A DNA stretch of 64,000 nucleotides from positions 5,146,001-5,210,000 of the forward strand of contig NZ_SHKW01000001.1 in NCBI RefSeq assembly GCF_004217555.1, read 5' to 3'. Shown one piece after another: positions 17,494-26,242 of the stretch. The stretch comes from Edaphobacter modestus. Its GTDB lineage: Bacteria; Acidobacteriota; Terriglobia; Terriglobales; Acidobacteriaceae. The notes under the pieces were generated by a model that saw nothing but the letters and a program-made list of their open reading frames with translations, did not search any database and was not told the DNA's origin. Every line of letters begins with the position of its first letter. The stretch's first letter is position 1. A program made the translations under genes and the position numbers.

Positions 17494-20142
17494 CTACTCG
17501 GCCCGGAGGGCCTCCACGGGATTGATGGATGCGGCGCGATGCGCGGGAATATAGCTGGCTATGAGAGCGGCGATACCCAGAACAACGACGACGAAAAGAA
17601 GGGTGGAGAGATCCCAGGTATGGATCTGGAAGAGAATCCCGCGCAACAGGGTGGAGGCCCCGAGCGCGCAGACGATTCCGGCAGAGATACCGAGGGCGGT
17701 GAGCATGCCGGCCTCACGAAGGATGAGCTGATAGACGGTTCCTCGCTGTGCGCCGAGAGCCATGCGTACGCCTATCTCGCGGGTACGCTGGCTGACTGAG
17801 TAGGCGATGACTCCATAGAGGCCGATGACGCCGAGGAGAAGCGCGAGAACGGCGAAGCCACCAACGAGCCAGGCGGCGGATCGATGCAGATAGGCGGTCT
17901 GCGAGCTGCTGATGCGCTGGCTCATGGTCGCCGGATCTGAGGTCCCAATGCCGGGATCGATCTCGTGGACGACGGCGGTGAGCGCGGGAAGGAGCGACTT
18001 CTCATCACCGGAGGTGCGGACTGCCAGGGCGAAGTAGGACGTGGTGGCCTGATTGAAGGGCATGTATTCGGCGGGCCATATCTGTTCGTCGAGTGAGCTT
18101 TCCCGAATGTCGTCGACGACGCCGATGATCTCTTTGATGGAGTCGGGGCTCAGGTCTCCACCGCCGTATTTCTTGCCGATGGGATCTTCGCCGGGAAAGT
18201 ACTTCTCCGCGAATGCCTTATTGATGACAGAGATGTGGGGGCGAGTGCTGTCATCCTGCTCGGTGAAGAAGCGGCCACGAAGCAATCGAGCCTGAATGGT
18301 TCGGAAGTAGCTGCTGCTTACCTCGCGCTCATTGACTTCGTTGTGCTCGCCGTGGAAGGGATGACCGACGACGCGAATCCAATTAGTGTTTCCGTTTCCG
18401 CTGACGGGAAGCGTGCTGGTGATACCTGCGGAGACGACACCGGGGAGCGAAGAGACGCGGTCAAGGATGCTTCGCGCTACGGCAACGGTCTTCTCGTCTT
18501 TGTCGTAGGCCGCTCTTGGAAGGGAGGCCTGCAGGGTGGCGAGATGGCTGGGCTCAAACGCCAGCTCAACATGGAGGAGGCGATAGAAGCTCTTGCCGAG
18601 CAGGCCCGCGCTGACGAGGAGCACGACGGCGATGGTGAGCTCAAGCACAACGAGGTTCGCTCCCAGGCGCCGCCATAGAGTTCCAGCAGACCCGCGATCT
18701 CCTTCGTTAAGGGCTTCGCGCAGGGCGGCGGTTGGAAGGCGGAGCAGGGGGGTAAGGGAAAAGATAGCTGTCGTCAGCAGAGCGATGGCAGCGGCAAAGA
18801 GCAGCAGATGCGAGTTGACGCTAAGTCGGCTGAGGTACGGCATGCTGGCGAGCATGTCTTTGGAGATGAGACCCAGCATGAGCCGCATAGCTGCGTAACC
18901 GGCGGCAAGTCCTGCGAGAGTTCCGGTAGTGACGAGCACGATGCCTTCGGTGGCGAACTGACGGACAAGACGAGAGGTCGATGCTCCGAGAGCACCTCGA
19001 ACAGCGAACTCACGGCGTCGACTTTCGGAACGCACCAAAAGAAGGCTGGCGACGTTGACGCAGGCGATGATGAGAAGAAGGCAGGCGCCGGCGAGCAGGA
19101 CGAGCAGGATAGGACGGATGTCGCCGACGATGAGCTCTGAGAGGGGGCCGATGTGAGCACCCTGGTCGCGGTTTGAGCCGGGATACTGCGTTTCAAGCTG
19201 CCTGGCGATCGTCGCCATATCCGCCTGTGCGGTCTGGAAGGAGATGCCATCCTTGAGTCGCCCGACTGCGAAGAGATTATGGCAGCTACGGCGCTTCTCG
19301 CAGTTGGAGAGCTCGTGAAGGGTCGTCCAGAGCTCGGCGTTGCCACGAGGCGCGAATTGGAAGTCTTCAGGGAGCACTGCTATGACAACGGTGGGCGTGC
19401 CATTGAGAGTGATGCTTTGGCCGATGATGTCTTTGCGGCCGCCGAAGCGGCGCTGCCAGATTCCGTAGGTCAGGATGGCGGAAGCAGCTGCGTTCGGCTG
19501 GTCTTCGCCAGCGTGGAAATCCCGACCCAGTAAAGGCTGGACTCCCAGGGTTCGGAAGAAGCCATCGCTTACACGCGCTGCGGATATGGGTTCCACGCCG
19601 GACGAGGTGGTAAGCAGATAGCCGCTGCCGGTATAGGCGTCGACTGAGGAGAAGACTTTGTTGAGCCGTCTCCAGTCAAGGAAGTCCTGATAAGAGAGAT
19701 TGGAACGTGGGAAGGCCACGCCATGCTCCGCGACGTCTGCAAGTCGGTTTGCATCCGCATAGGGCAGCGGTTTGAGCAGCGCGGCATCGACGAAGGCGAA
19801 GATGGAGATACTGGCCCCAATGCCGAGGGCAAGCATGAGAATGCTGATTACGGTGAAGCCGGGACTGCGACGCAGCTGACGCAGAGCGAAACGGACGTCC
19901 TGAAGGATGGTCGCAAGAAACGGGAGGGTGCGGCGGTTCCGATGCGCCTGCTTGGTTCGCTCCATGCCGCCCAGCTTGAGGATGGCATTGCGGCGGGCAT
20001 CCTCCGGCGTCATTCCCGCGCGGAGATTATCGTCGATGTGGAGCTGGAGATGACTCTCCAGCTCTTCGGAGAAGTCCAGTTCCTGCTGCTGCGTGGGAAC
20101 GATGCCTGCAAGTCTGCGAAGCCATGCGCGAAATGGATTCAT
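17494..20142 (-). CDS. ADOP-family ABC permease (MacB-like duplicated permease)
   Basis: An acidobacterial duplicated orphan permease: MacB/FtsX-type membrane protein found without its ATPase. A leader (about residues 20-70: FSEELESHLQLHIDDNLRAG, then MTPEDARRNAILKLGGMER) precedes the first helix (GFTVISILMLALGIGASISI). A large MacB-type periplasmic domain, an FtsX block, a second periplasmic domain and a final FtsX block (RTREIGVRMALGAQRGTVYQ) follow. GGAGG seven bases before ATG 20142 fixes the start, which overlaps the PadR stop in ATGA. It is probably controlled by that PadR protein. The substrate is unknown. Confidence 0.9.
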   Translation of the reverse strand: MNPFRAWLRRLAGIVPTQQQELDFSEELESHLQLHIDDNLRAGMTPEDARRNAILKLGGMERTKQAHRNRRTLPFLATILQDVRFALRQLRRSPGFTVISILMLALGIGASISIFAFVDAALLKPLPYADANRLADVAEHGVAFPRSNLSYQDFLDWRRLNKVFSSVDAYTGSGYLLTTSSGVEPISAARVSDGFFRTLGVQPLLGRDFHAGEDQPNAAASAILTYGIWQRRFGGRKDIIGQSITLNGTPTVVIAVLPEDFQFAPRGNAELWTTLHELSNCEKRRSCHNLFAVGRLKDGISFQTAQADMATIARQLETQYPGSNRDQGAHIGPLSELIVGDIRPILLVLLAGACLLLIIACVNVASLLLVRSESRRREFAVRGALGASTSRLVRQFATEGIVLVTTGTLAGLAAGYAAMRLMLGLISKDMLASMPYLSRLSVNSHLLLFAAAIALLTTAIFSLTPLLRLPTAALREALNEGDRGSAGTLWRRLGANLVVLELTIAVVLLVSAGLLGKSFYRLLHVELAFEPSHLATLQASLPRAAYDKDEKTVAVARSILDRVSSLPGVVSAGITSTLPVSGNGNTNWIRVVGHPFHGEHNEVNEREVSSSYFRTIQARLLRGRFFTEQDDSTRPHISVINKAFAEKYFPGEDPIGKKYGGGDLSPDSIKEIIGVVDDIRESSLDEQIWPAEYMPFNQATTSYFALAVRTSGDEKSLLPALTAVVHEIDPGIGTSDPATMSQRISSSQTAYLHRSAAWLVGGFAVLALLLGVIGLYGVIAYSVSQRTREIGVRMALGAQRGTVYQLILREAGMLTALGISAGIVCALGASTLLRGILFQIHTWDLSTLLFVVVVLGIAALIASYIPAHRAASINPVEALRAE

Positions 20143-20483
20143 GATGGATCCTCCGAGGAAGCAAGAAACCGGGCAAGAATCGCGGTCGTTTGCTCCCAAC
20201 TACGGGTTTCCTTGTCCAGAAGGCGACGTCCGGAACGGGTGAGCGAGTAGAACTTGGCCCGGCGGTTGTTTTCGGACTGACCCCACTCCGAGGCAATCGC
20301 TCCTTCCTGCTCGAGACGAAGCAGCGCGGGGTAGAGCGTGCCGTAGTTCAGCGAGAGCAGGTCGCCGCTGGTCTGCTCGATGCGGCGCGCGATGCCGTAT
20401 CCGTGAAGAGGCCCCATACTCTCGAGAGTCTTGAGGACCATCAGTGCCAGTGTGCCTTGCCAGACGTCGGTCTTATCGCCCAT
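20139..20483 (-). CDS. PadR-family transcriptional regulator
   Basis: A small winged-helix repressor (114 residues). LALMVLKTLESMGPLHGYGI and LSLNYGTLYPALLRLEQEGAI match the PadR DNA-binding domain, followed by YSLTRSGRRLLDKET. It is the first gene of a two-gene unit with the ADOP permease (ATGA overlap). Inverted repeats upstream of its start suggest autoregulation. TAGGAG five bases before ATG 20483 is the ribosome-binding site. Confidence 0.9.
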   Translation of the reverse strand: MGDKTDVWQGTLALMVLKTLESMGPLHGYGIARRIEQTSGDLLSLNYGTLYPALLRLEQEGAIASEWGQSENNRRAKFYSLTRSGRRLLDKETRSWEQTTAILARFLASSEDPS

Positions 20484-20485
20484 AA

Positions 20486-20546
20486 ATCTCCTATTGCCTT
20501 GCCATAGGAGTATGGGCGGCTTCTCTATGGGATTGCAATAGGAGAT
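20486..20546 (-). promoter_or_regulatory. Inverted-repeat operator candidate upstream of padR
   Basis: ATCTCCTATTGC at 20486-20497 is matched by its exact reverse complement GCAATAGGAGAT at 20535-20546. Within it CTCCTAT (20488-20494) also pairs with ATAGGAG (20504-20510). The elements lie immediately upstream of the padR start and overlap its ribosome-binding site. This is a typical place for a PadR autorepression site, but the binding itself is inferred. Confidence 0.6.
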
Positions 20547-20750
20547 ATAAAAAATGTGACGAACGCCGCGCAGGAAGGGGAAGCGTGCGGGAATCTCGCT
20601 ACTGCGAAAAGAGGAGGCAGTAGCGTTGAGCCTGATCTCCTGCTAGATAGGAGGTGGCAAACCAGCTTTGTTGAATGCCGCCGAGCGCTACAGGCTTTTG
20701 CAGCGTCAGAGCTTGTTGCGCTCAGCGTGGTGCGAGCAAAGACCCTTCCG

Positions 20751-21524
20751 TCATGGATTTGCCAGGAAGCGATAGCCAACGCCGCGCACGGTGACCAGGT
20801 GCTGAGGACGCGCAGGATCATCTTCAATGTAGCGGCGCAGGCGCACGATGAAGTTGTCGATTGCGCGCGTATCGGTGTCCTCGTGGACATGCCAGACCTG
20901 TTCGAGGATCTCTTTGCGGGAGACGATCTGGCCCTCCCGCTCGGTGAGATAGCGAAGAAGATCTGCTTCCATGACGGTGAGCTGCGTGGTTCGGTTGGGA
21001 GCGATCAGTTCGAGTTCATCGAAGCGGATGGTTCGGTGGTTGAAGGCGTACTCGGGCGGCTGACCGGAGGATTCGGCCGACCTCGGTGATTCTGTCTCGG
21101 TAAGAGCTGCGGCTGGGCCGCGTTGCCATGACGTGCGGCGAAGGAGGGACTTGATGCGGACAAGAAGGATGTTCAGATCGAAGGGCTTGGGGAGATAGTC
21201 ATCCGCGCCAGCCTCGATGCCTTCAAGAATCTCCTCGGGTCGCGAGCGCGCAGTGAGCATCAGCACGGGCGTGAAGCACTTCGACTCGCGGAGAGTTCGA
21301 ACAATCTCGAAGCCGTCGGTGCCTGGAAGCATGCAGTCGAGTACTACGATGGAGACGGGATCGGGCGGATGAAGCAGGTATTCAAGGGCCGCGTCGCCGT
21401 CAGCTTCATGATGAGTCCGATAGCCCTCAGCCTGCAGATTGAAGAGAAGTCCTTGTGCAAGATGTTCTTCGTCTTCAATGACGGCGACGAGAGGAGCTTC
21501 GTTCTTCTCCAGCGATTCGCTCAT
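20751..21524 (-). CDS. OmpR/PhoB-family response regulator
   Basis: The output half of a two-component system. The receiver domain (about residues 12-125) has the acidic pocket IEDEEH, the phospho-acceptor Asp in VVLDCMLPGTDG, the Thr in LMLTARS and the Lys in YLPKPFD. A linker with RRTSWQRG follows, then a winged-helix DNA-binding domain at about 160-255 ending in HLVTVRGVGYRFLANP. Its start overlaps the stop of the upstream histidine kinase gene (ATGA at 21521-21524), so the two are translationally coupled. Target genes are unknown. Confidence 0.93.
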   Translation of the reverse strand: MSESLEKNEAPLVAVIEDEEHLAQGLLFNLQAEGYRTHHEADGDAALEYLLHPPDPVSIVVLDCMLPGTDGFEIVRTLRESKCFTPVLMLTARSRPEEILEGIEAGADDYLPKPFDLNILLVRIKSLLRRTSWQRGPAAALTETESPRSAESSGQPPEYAFNHRTIRFDELELIAPNRTTQLTVMEADLLRYLTEREGQIVSRKEILEQVWHVHEDTDTRAIDNFIVRLRRYIEDDPARPQHLVTVRGVGYRFLANP

Positions 21525-22495
21525 GCTCTCTCTTCGACTCCTTTCTGTTGTTTGTTTTTGAAAGATGCCGCCGAGGGCTCGCTCGTGGTCGTTGGATTGG
21601 CCAGGGGAAGAGTCAATGTGATCGTCGTGCCGAGGTTGGGGCCAGGGCTGGATGCGGTGGCATTGCCTCCGTGCTGACGCGCGATCGCCCGGACCAGAAA
21701 CAGGCCGAGACCAGTTCCCTTGATGCGTGTCATGGCGCGGCCGGGCACGCGGTAGAAGCGACGGAAGATGCGTTTGTTCTGATTTGGCGGGAGTCCGAGA
21801 CCGGTATCGGTGATCTTCAGGGTGGCCCAGGTGTAGTGCGTGATGGACAACGAACAGCGTACGCGGACTCCTTCAGGAGAATACTTGACCGCATTGTCGA
21901 GCAGATTGAGGACGGCGGTGCGGAGGTCTTCCGCGATTCCCATGACGCGAAGATGAACGGCGCCCGAAACCGGTTCAAGAACCATGTTCTCGGGCGAAAG
22001 ATGATGGCGTTTGAGCGTAATGGCGATGCAGTCTGCCACGAGCGGCTCAAGATCGATCAGGGTCCGGCTTTGCTGGCGATGCCGCTGTCCGAGTTGACCG
22101 GCCTTGAGAACCTGTTCGACGGTCGCGAGCAGCCGGTCGGAGTCCGCGAGCATGTTGGCATAGAACTGCTGGCGCTGGACGTCGTCGACAGGACGTCGTT
22201 GAAGCGTTTCCAGGTAAAGCCGGATACTTGCGATGGGAGTTTTGAGCTCGTGGGTTACGGCGTTGAGGAATGAGTCCTGACGCTCATTGCGGCGGACTTC
22301 GCGCACAAGAAAGACCGTGTTGAGGACTACCCCTGCGATCAGAAGGGCAAAGAGAATGATTCCGAGAACGGCTAGAGCGACCGTGCGCTCGTTAAGCACT
22401 ACCCAGCCGATGTTGAGCGTGACCGCAAGACCGACGAGAAGGACACCGAGAGTGATGAAGAAGGCGATCGTTCCGCGGCGTCGAGTGATGTTCAT
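21521..22495 (-). CDS. Membrane sensor histidine kinase
   Basis: The sensor half of the two-component system. From the ATG at 22495 (MNITRRRGTIAFFITLGVLL) it has two close membrane helices within about 60 residues and a very short loop between them, so sensing is likely within the membrane. The H-box is VTHELKTPIASIRLYLE, and the ATPase shows DNAVKYSP, ITDTGLGLPP and GTGLGLFLVRAIARQHGG. The frame continues upstream to 22852 but that extension looks like non-coding translation and is left out. The stop overlaps the regulator start. Confidence 0.9.
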   Translation of the reverse strand: MNITRRRGTIAFFITLGVLLVGLAVTLNIGWVVLNERTVALAVLGIILFALLIAGVVLNTVFLVREVRRNERQDSFLNAVTHELKTPIASIRLYLETLQRRPVDDVQRQQFYANMLADSDRLLATVEQVLKAGQLGQRHRQQSRTLIDLEPLVADCIAITLKRHHLSPENMVLEPVSGAVHLRVMGIAEDLRTAVLNLLDNAVKYSPEGVRVRCSLSITHYTWATLKITDTGLGLPPNQNKRIFRRFYRVPGRAMTRIKGTGLGLFLVRAIARQHGGNATASSPGPNLGTTITLTLPLANPTTTSEPSAASFKNKQQKGVEERA

Positions 22496-22571
22496 GAGAT
22501 GCCCAAAGAAATTCCTTCTCAGGGAAAGTATAGCGGTCGCCTTGGCTCGATTACGACTAAGGATAGGCAGC

Positions 22572-23495
22572 TCAGCGGTGACGGCCGGGAACAAGCCGAG
22601 GTCGCGGCGAAGGCAGCAGACTGACTGGTTTCGCTGTGCAGACGTGCCCTGCGGGTACGGGTTGGGAATCGAGCACCGTGAGATAGGCGGAGAGGAGCCG
22701 GTAGGTATCGAAGTAATCGCTGAAATGGACCGCCGAAGCATTGTCGGTGGATTGGTGCAAGATGTGCGCCGTGGAAGGAGTAAGCGTGTGAACGACAAGT
22801 GTACATACCTTTTCGCGAATAAAGGATTCTTCGTCGGATTCGCCGAATCCATTTAGCTCCATCCCGCTAAGAGGTATGCGCATGTTGAGTGCAAGACCAT
22901 TGAGTAGCTTTGTAAGACGAGGGTCCGATTGACTGAGCCAGACCTCGGTTGGACCGAGTCCTAACGTGTCCAGATTGATCATGGCTTCAATCTTTGAACG
23001 TTGAGGTTCTGAAAGCTGCTTTACGTAGAACTGCGAACCAAGGAGCCCTGCTTCCTCGCCACTGAACCCTACAAAGACAAAGGTATGCTTTAGAGGCTGC
23101 GTAGCGAGGCCCTGGAAGAGGCTGGGAAGCAGGGAAGCGCCGCTCCAATTGTCGACGACGCCATCCCCCCGGTCGACATGATCGAAGTGTGCTCCAACGA
23201 CGATCGTCTGGTCAGTCATTCCTGGAAGTACACAAATTACATTGGGTTGTTTCTTCTGAGGGATCACCTGCTCGGTGAGGGAAGACGAGCCACAACCCGC
23301 ATCAGAAAAAATCTGCTTAAGCGCGGCTTCACGTTTTGTGTCGTTTCCCTTATACAGACTCAAGCGCTGTCTGACAGTGTCCTGTTTGACGAAGTTAAAG
23401 GAAATCTGTGCAGGCACGATGCCCGGAATGAGCATCGGGATGAAGAATAGGATGGGGCGTCTAACGGTCACTCTGCACGGTATCGTATCCAACAA
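22572..23495 (-). CDS. Secreted M28-family aminopeptidase-like metallopeptidase
   Basis: M28 enzymes are co-catalytic zinc exopeptidases. Metal and catalytic motifs are visible: VVGAHFDHVDRGDGVVDNWS (His and Asp), FVGFSGEEAGLLGS (two Glu), MINLDTLGLG (Asp) and a late histidine in HILHQSTDN. The first codon is TTG at 23495. A GTG at 23471 would give a cleaner signal peptide (RRPILFFIPMLIPGIVPAQ). The 307-residue size suits a single-domain secreted peptidase. It lies 76 bases before the histidine kinase gene on the same strand. Confidence 0.82.
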   Translation of the reverse strand: MLDTIPCRVTVRRPILFFIPMLIPGIVPAQISFNFVKQDTVRQRLSLYKGNDTKREAALKQIFSDAGCGSSSLTEQVIPQKKQPNVICVLPGMTDQTIVVGAHFDHVDRGDGVVDNWSGASLLPSLFQGLATQPLKHTFVFVGFSGEEAGLLGSQFYVKQLSEPQRSKIEAMINLDTLGLGPTEVWLSQSDPRLTKLLNGLALNMRIPLSGMELNGFGESDEESFIREKVCTLVVHTLTPSTAHILHQSTDNASAVHFSDYFDTYRLLSAYLTVLDSQPVPAGHVCTAKPVSLLPSPRPRLVPGRHR

Positions 23496-23546
23496 AATGA
23501 GTTATCGCACGACATATTGCGAAAGAACCCGCACCGATAGGCTACG

Positions 23547-23993
23547 ATGGCTGGCATGAATCGACGCACGTTATTGCAGGGATTGGGAGCGGCAGGGGCT
23601 CTGCCGTTCATGGGTGGCGCCGTAGCGGAGGCTAAGACCTCCGGCGGAGCCGTGGATAAGGACACGGTGTACGAGTTGAGGATCTATCACACGCCGGAGG
23701 GCAAGCTGGACGCCTTGTTGGCGCGGTTCGGTGGACCTGAGAAGAAGATCTTCGAGCGGCTCGGCATGCATTGCGTGGCATTCTGGACCGCTACCGATGA
23801 CCCGTTGAAGGGTAGAACGCTGATCTACATGCTTCGGCATAAGAGCCGCGCCATCGCCGACGAGAACTGGAAGGCGTTTCGAGCGGATCCGGAGTGGGTG
23901 AAGGTCAAAGCAGAGAGCGAAAAAGATGGGCGTCTCGTCGAGAAGAGCGAGTCGACGTTTATGTCGCTGACGAGCTTCTCGCCCGTTCTCTAA
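23547..23993 (+). CDS. NIPSNAP-family protein with a Tat-like signal
   Basis: NIPSNAP proteins are small dimeric alpha/beta-barrel proteins of unclear function. The N-terminus MNRRTLLQGLGAAGALPFMG carries a twin-arginine-like motif and hydrophobic core. After about residue 38 the protein shows YELRIYHTPEGKLDALLARF and later LIYMLRHKSRAIADENWKAF and a C-terminal STFMSLTSFSPVL, all typical of the family. Starts at ATG 23547 or 23556 are both possible. It is divergent from the M28 gene. Confidence 0.82.
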   Translation: MAGMNRRTLLQGLGAAGALPFMGGAVAEAKTSGGAVDKDTVYELRIYHTPEGKLDALLARFGGPEKKIFERLGMHCVAFWTATDDPLKGRTLIYMLRHKSRAIADENWKAFRADPEWVKVKAESEKDGRLVEKSESTFMSLTSFSPVL

Positions 23994-23996
23994 GCC

Positions 23997-24041
23997 AAAA
24001 ATGAAAAGGCCGGCGAGAAGTGTTCCGCCTCATCGCCGGCC
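23997..24041 (-). terminator. Intrinsic terminator after the DUF3011 gene
   Basis: Read on the minus strand, GGCCGGCGA (24041-24033) pairs with TCGCCGGCC (24016-24008) and is followed by TTTTCATTTTT. It lies just past the DUF3011 stop and could also slow transcription arriving from the NIPSNAP gene. Confidence 0.8.
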
Positions 24042-24057
24042 CCCGATGCGTTTCCAA

Positions 24058-24783
24058 CTAGCGTGTGCGGAACTCTGCACGGCAGCCGCGGTCTACCCAC
24101 AGACCACGACGATCGGTTCCCCAGGTCTGTCCCTGAATGCAGGCAGAACCGCTAATCTGGCGGGACATGATTACGTTGTTGGGATTGCCGCCGCCTGGGA
24201 TCGAGCAGTAGTTGCGCCCGCCATTGTCGGACGAACAGGTGAAGGTCTGTCCTCCACCACCCCCGTTGTTTCCGCCCCCATTCCAACTGCCTCCGCGGCC
24301 AGCTACGAACTCGGCGCGGCAGCCGCGATCAACCCACACGCCGCCGTTGTCATATCCCCAGGTCTGTCCCTGAACGCAGGAAGAACCGCTGATCTGGCGA
24401 GTCAGGCGAACTCCACCGCGCGTGTCCATGCTACAGGAGTGTCGACGACCGTCATCGGAGGAGCAAGTAACCGACTGTCCTCCACCATTATTGCCGTTCC
24501 CGCCGCCGTTTCCTCCCCGAGTGATGAACTCGGCGCGACACCCACGGTCGACCCAGATTCCGCGATTGTCCCAGCCCCAGGTCTGGCCCTGAATGCACGC
24601 AGAGCCGCTCCGCTGCTTTGTCATCTCAACTCCGCCGCGTGTGTTGGCGCTGCAGTAGTTACGCTTACCATCGTCTGAGGCGCAATAGATGCTTTGCCCA
24701 TGAGCAGACGGTGGTTTCACAAAGACCGCGCAGGCAAGTAGAGAAAGAAAGATGAGCGGCAGAAGTCGAATCTTTAGAATCAT
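24058..24783 (-). CDS. Secreted DUF3011 protein with three tandem domains
   Basis: A signal peptide (IRLLPLIFLSLLACAVFVKP) is followed by three copies of a Cys-rich module of about 60 residues joined by Gly/Asn-rich linkers. Each module has CSSDDGRR-like then C(S/I), RQISGSxCxQGQTWG and ends with WVDRGCRAEF. This matches DUF3011, found in bacterial secreted proteins of unknown role. The regular cysteines suggest one or two disulfides per module. The second and third modules are closest in sequence, pointing to internal duplication. Confidence 0.85.
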   Translation of the reverse strand: MILKIRLLPLIFLSLLACAVFVKPPSAHGQSIYCASDDGKRNYCSANTRGGVEMTKQRSGSACIQGQTWGWDNRGIWVDRGCRAEFITRGGNGGGNGNNGGGQSVTCSSDDGRRHSCSMDTRGGVRLTRQISGSSCVQGQTWGYDNGGVWVDRGCRAEFVAGRGGSWNGGGNNGGGGGQTFTCSSDNGGRNYCSIPGGGNPNNVIMSRQISGSACIQGQTWGTDRRGLWVDRGCRAEFRTR

Positions 24784-24953
24784 TAACGCCTCTCCTCAAA
24801 AGTTGGTACTGCGACTGCAAAACTACAGAGTTCTTATATACGTGCCGCATGACAATATTCCAACAACATTTGCCTGTCGAATGGGATGCAGGTTTGTAGA
24901 AACAAGTATGTACCAGACAAGACACGTTTCCCTGGCGATGCCTGGAGGCCTGA

Positions 24954-24990
24954 ATAAAACAAAACGGGGTGCAGACTGAAGTCTGCACCC
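24954..24990 (-). terminator. Intrinsic terminator after the desaturase gene
   Basis: GGGTGCAGAC (24967-24976) and GTCTGCACCC (24981-24990) form a 10-bp stem with a TGAA tetraloop. On the minus strand it is followed by CGTTTTGTTTTATT. It lies 27 bases past the desaturase stop. Confidence 0.9.
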
Positions 24991-25016
24991 GTGGATTCAA
25001 AGCTGTGTAAAAAGGG

Positions 25017-26012
25017 TTACATGCCGGCAGGCTTGGGGTTCGCCGGATCGAACTTGGCGACCTGGACTTTCTTGGCCAGGCCGATCTTTTCCAGCAGCCA
25101 GATGCCGTAGTAATTGATATCGAACTCATACCACGCCAATCCGTGACGGGCGCTGACCGGGTGGGCATGGTGGTTGTTGTGCCAGCCCTCGCCGCCCGTA
25201 AGAATTGCGACCCACCAGTTGTTACGCGAGTCGTCGTGGGTGTCGAAGCGACGCTTGCCCCAAAGATGAGTGGCGGAGTTGACCAGCCAGGTCGCATGCA
25301 GGCCGAGCGTGACGCGAAGGAAGGTTCCCCAGAGCATCATGCCTACGGCACCGACGATGCGATGGCCGGGGGCAGCAAGCGCGGCACCAAGGGCAATCTG
25401 CAGGAAGCCGGCGATGGTCAAAGGGAGCCAGTGGAACTTCGAGAGCCAGACGTGAACCGGATCGCGGGTTAGATCGGGGGCGTAGCGGCCAAGCAGCGCG
25501 GTCTCCGAGTGCATGGCGCGGCCGGAGACGATCCAACCTGCGTGAGCCCACCAGGTTCCGTCGTGCGGAGTGTGCGGATCGCCTTCGTGGTCTGAATTCT
25601 GATGATGGACGCGGTGGGTAGCGACCCAGAAGATGGGTCCGCCCTCAAGCGCCATCGTGCCGCAGGTGGTCAGGAAGTACTCGACCCACTTGGGTGTCTT
25701 GTAACCCCGGTGCGTCAAGAGGCGGTGATACGCCATGCCGATCCCGACGTTGATCGCGAAGAAGTACATCACGACGGCGACGGCGAGATTCGTCCAGGAG
25801 AAGAAGAACAACGCAGCGATAGCGCCGACGTGGAAGAGCGCCATTGCAATGGCGGTAATCCAGTTAATGCGGCCCTCCTGATGCTCGCGACCCATGCGAA
25901 GATCCTCACGAACCTTGCGGGCAGTATGAGCAGCGGGGGAGACGGCCGACCGCGTCTCTGTGGAGACGGGGGCCTGGGCGATTTCTTCAGCGGGGATCAG
26001 AGAGGGGCTCAT
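25017..26012 (-). CDS. Membrane acyl-CoA/acyl-lipid delta-9-type fatty acid desaturase
   Basis: A di-iron integral-membrane desaturase that introduces a double bond into fatty acyl chains. All three histidine boxes are present: HRLLTHR, HRVHHQNSDHEGDPH and WHNNHHAHP. Hydrophobic helices lie before the first box (WITAIAMALFHVGAIAALFF) and between the second and third. The 331 residues fit the stearoyl-CoA desaturase family. It is alone between its own terminator and a divergent ArsR promoter. A role in membrane fluidity is inferred from family knowledge. Confidence 0.9.
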   Translation of the reverse strand: MSPSLIPAEEIAQAPVSTETRSAVSPAAHTARKVREDLRMGREHQEGRINWITAIAMALFHVGAIAALFFFSWTNLAVAVVMYFFAINVGIGMAYHRLLTHRGYKTPKWVEYFLTTCGTMALEGGPIFWVATHRVHHQNSDHEGDPHTPHDGTWWAHAGWIVSGRAMHSETALLGRYAPDLTRDPVHVWLSKFHWLPLTIAGFLQIALGAALAAPGHRIVGAVGMMLWGTFLRVTLGLHATWLVNSATHLWGKRRFDTHDDSRNNWWVAILTGGEGWHNNHHAHPVSARHGLAWYEFDINYYGIWLLEKIGLAKKVQVAKFDPANPKPAGM

Positions 26013-26205
26013 AAGGGTCTGTTTCGCTTCCTTCCAGAACTTCTATTTCGAAGCTAACAGGATGCGTGGAGCCTGGATGTAAGACTTTTGTAATGCTATG
26101 CAGCGGAGAAATTTGCCCGGAAAACAGTGCAGATTTACCTCGATCGAGTGCTGTCGCAGCAGCCTAAACAAATCATCAAACAACGAGAAAAAGTCATGCC
26201 TCCGC

Positions 26206-26242
26206 TTGACATATTCTTATATAGGAATATACAGTCCTCTCC
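26206..26242 (+). promoter_or_regulatory. arsR-type promoter with overlapping palindrome
   Basis: TTGACA at 26206-26211 is a consensus -35 box. TATACA at 26228-26233 is a possible -10 box after 16 bases. The spacer contains ATATTC-n8-GAATAT, an inverted repeat suited to a dimeric repressor. The start codon at 26243 would be only a few bases from the expected transcription start, so the mRNA may be nearly leaderless. No ribosome-binding site is seen before the ATG. Confidence 0.6.

Noticed and set aside
22496..22852. N-terminal extension of the histidine kinase
   Set aside because: It has no membrane or sensor features and overlaps the M28 peptidase gene in another frame; the two-helix start at 22495 fits the family.
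24058..24783. Regularly repeated DNA that could suggest a CRISPR-like array
   Set aside because: The three repeats are about 200 bases long, in frame and encode DUF3011 modules; no short repeats with unique spacers are seen.
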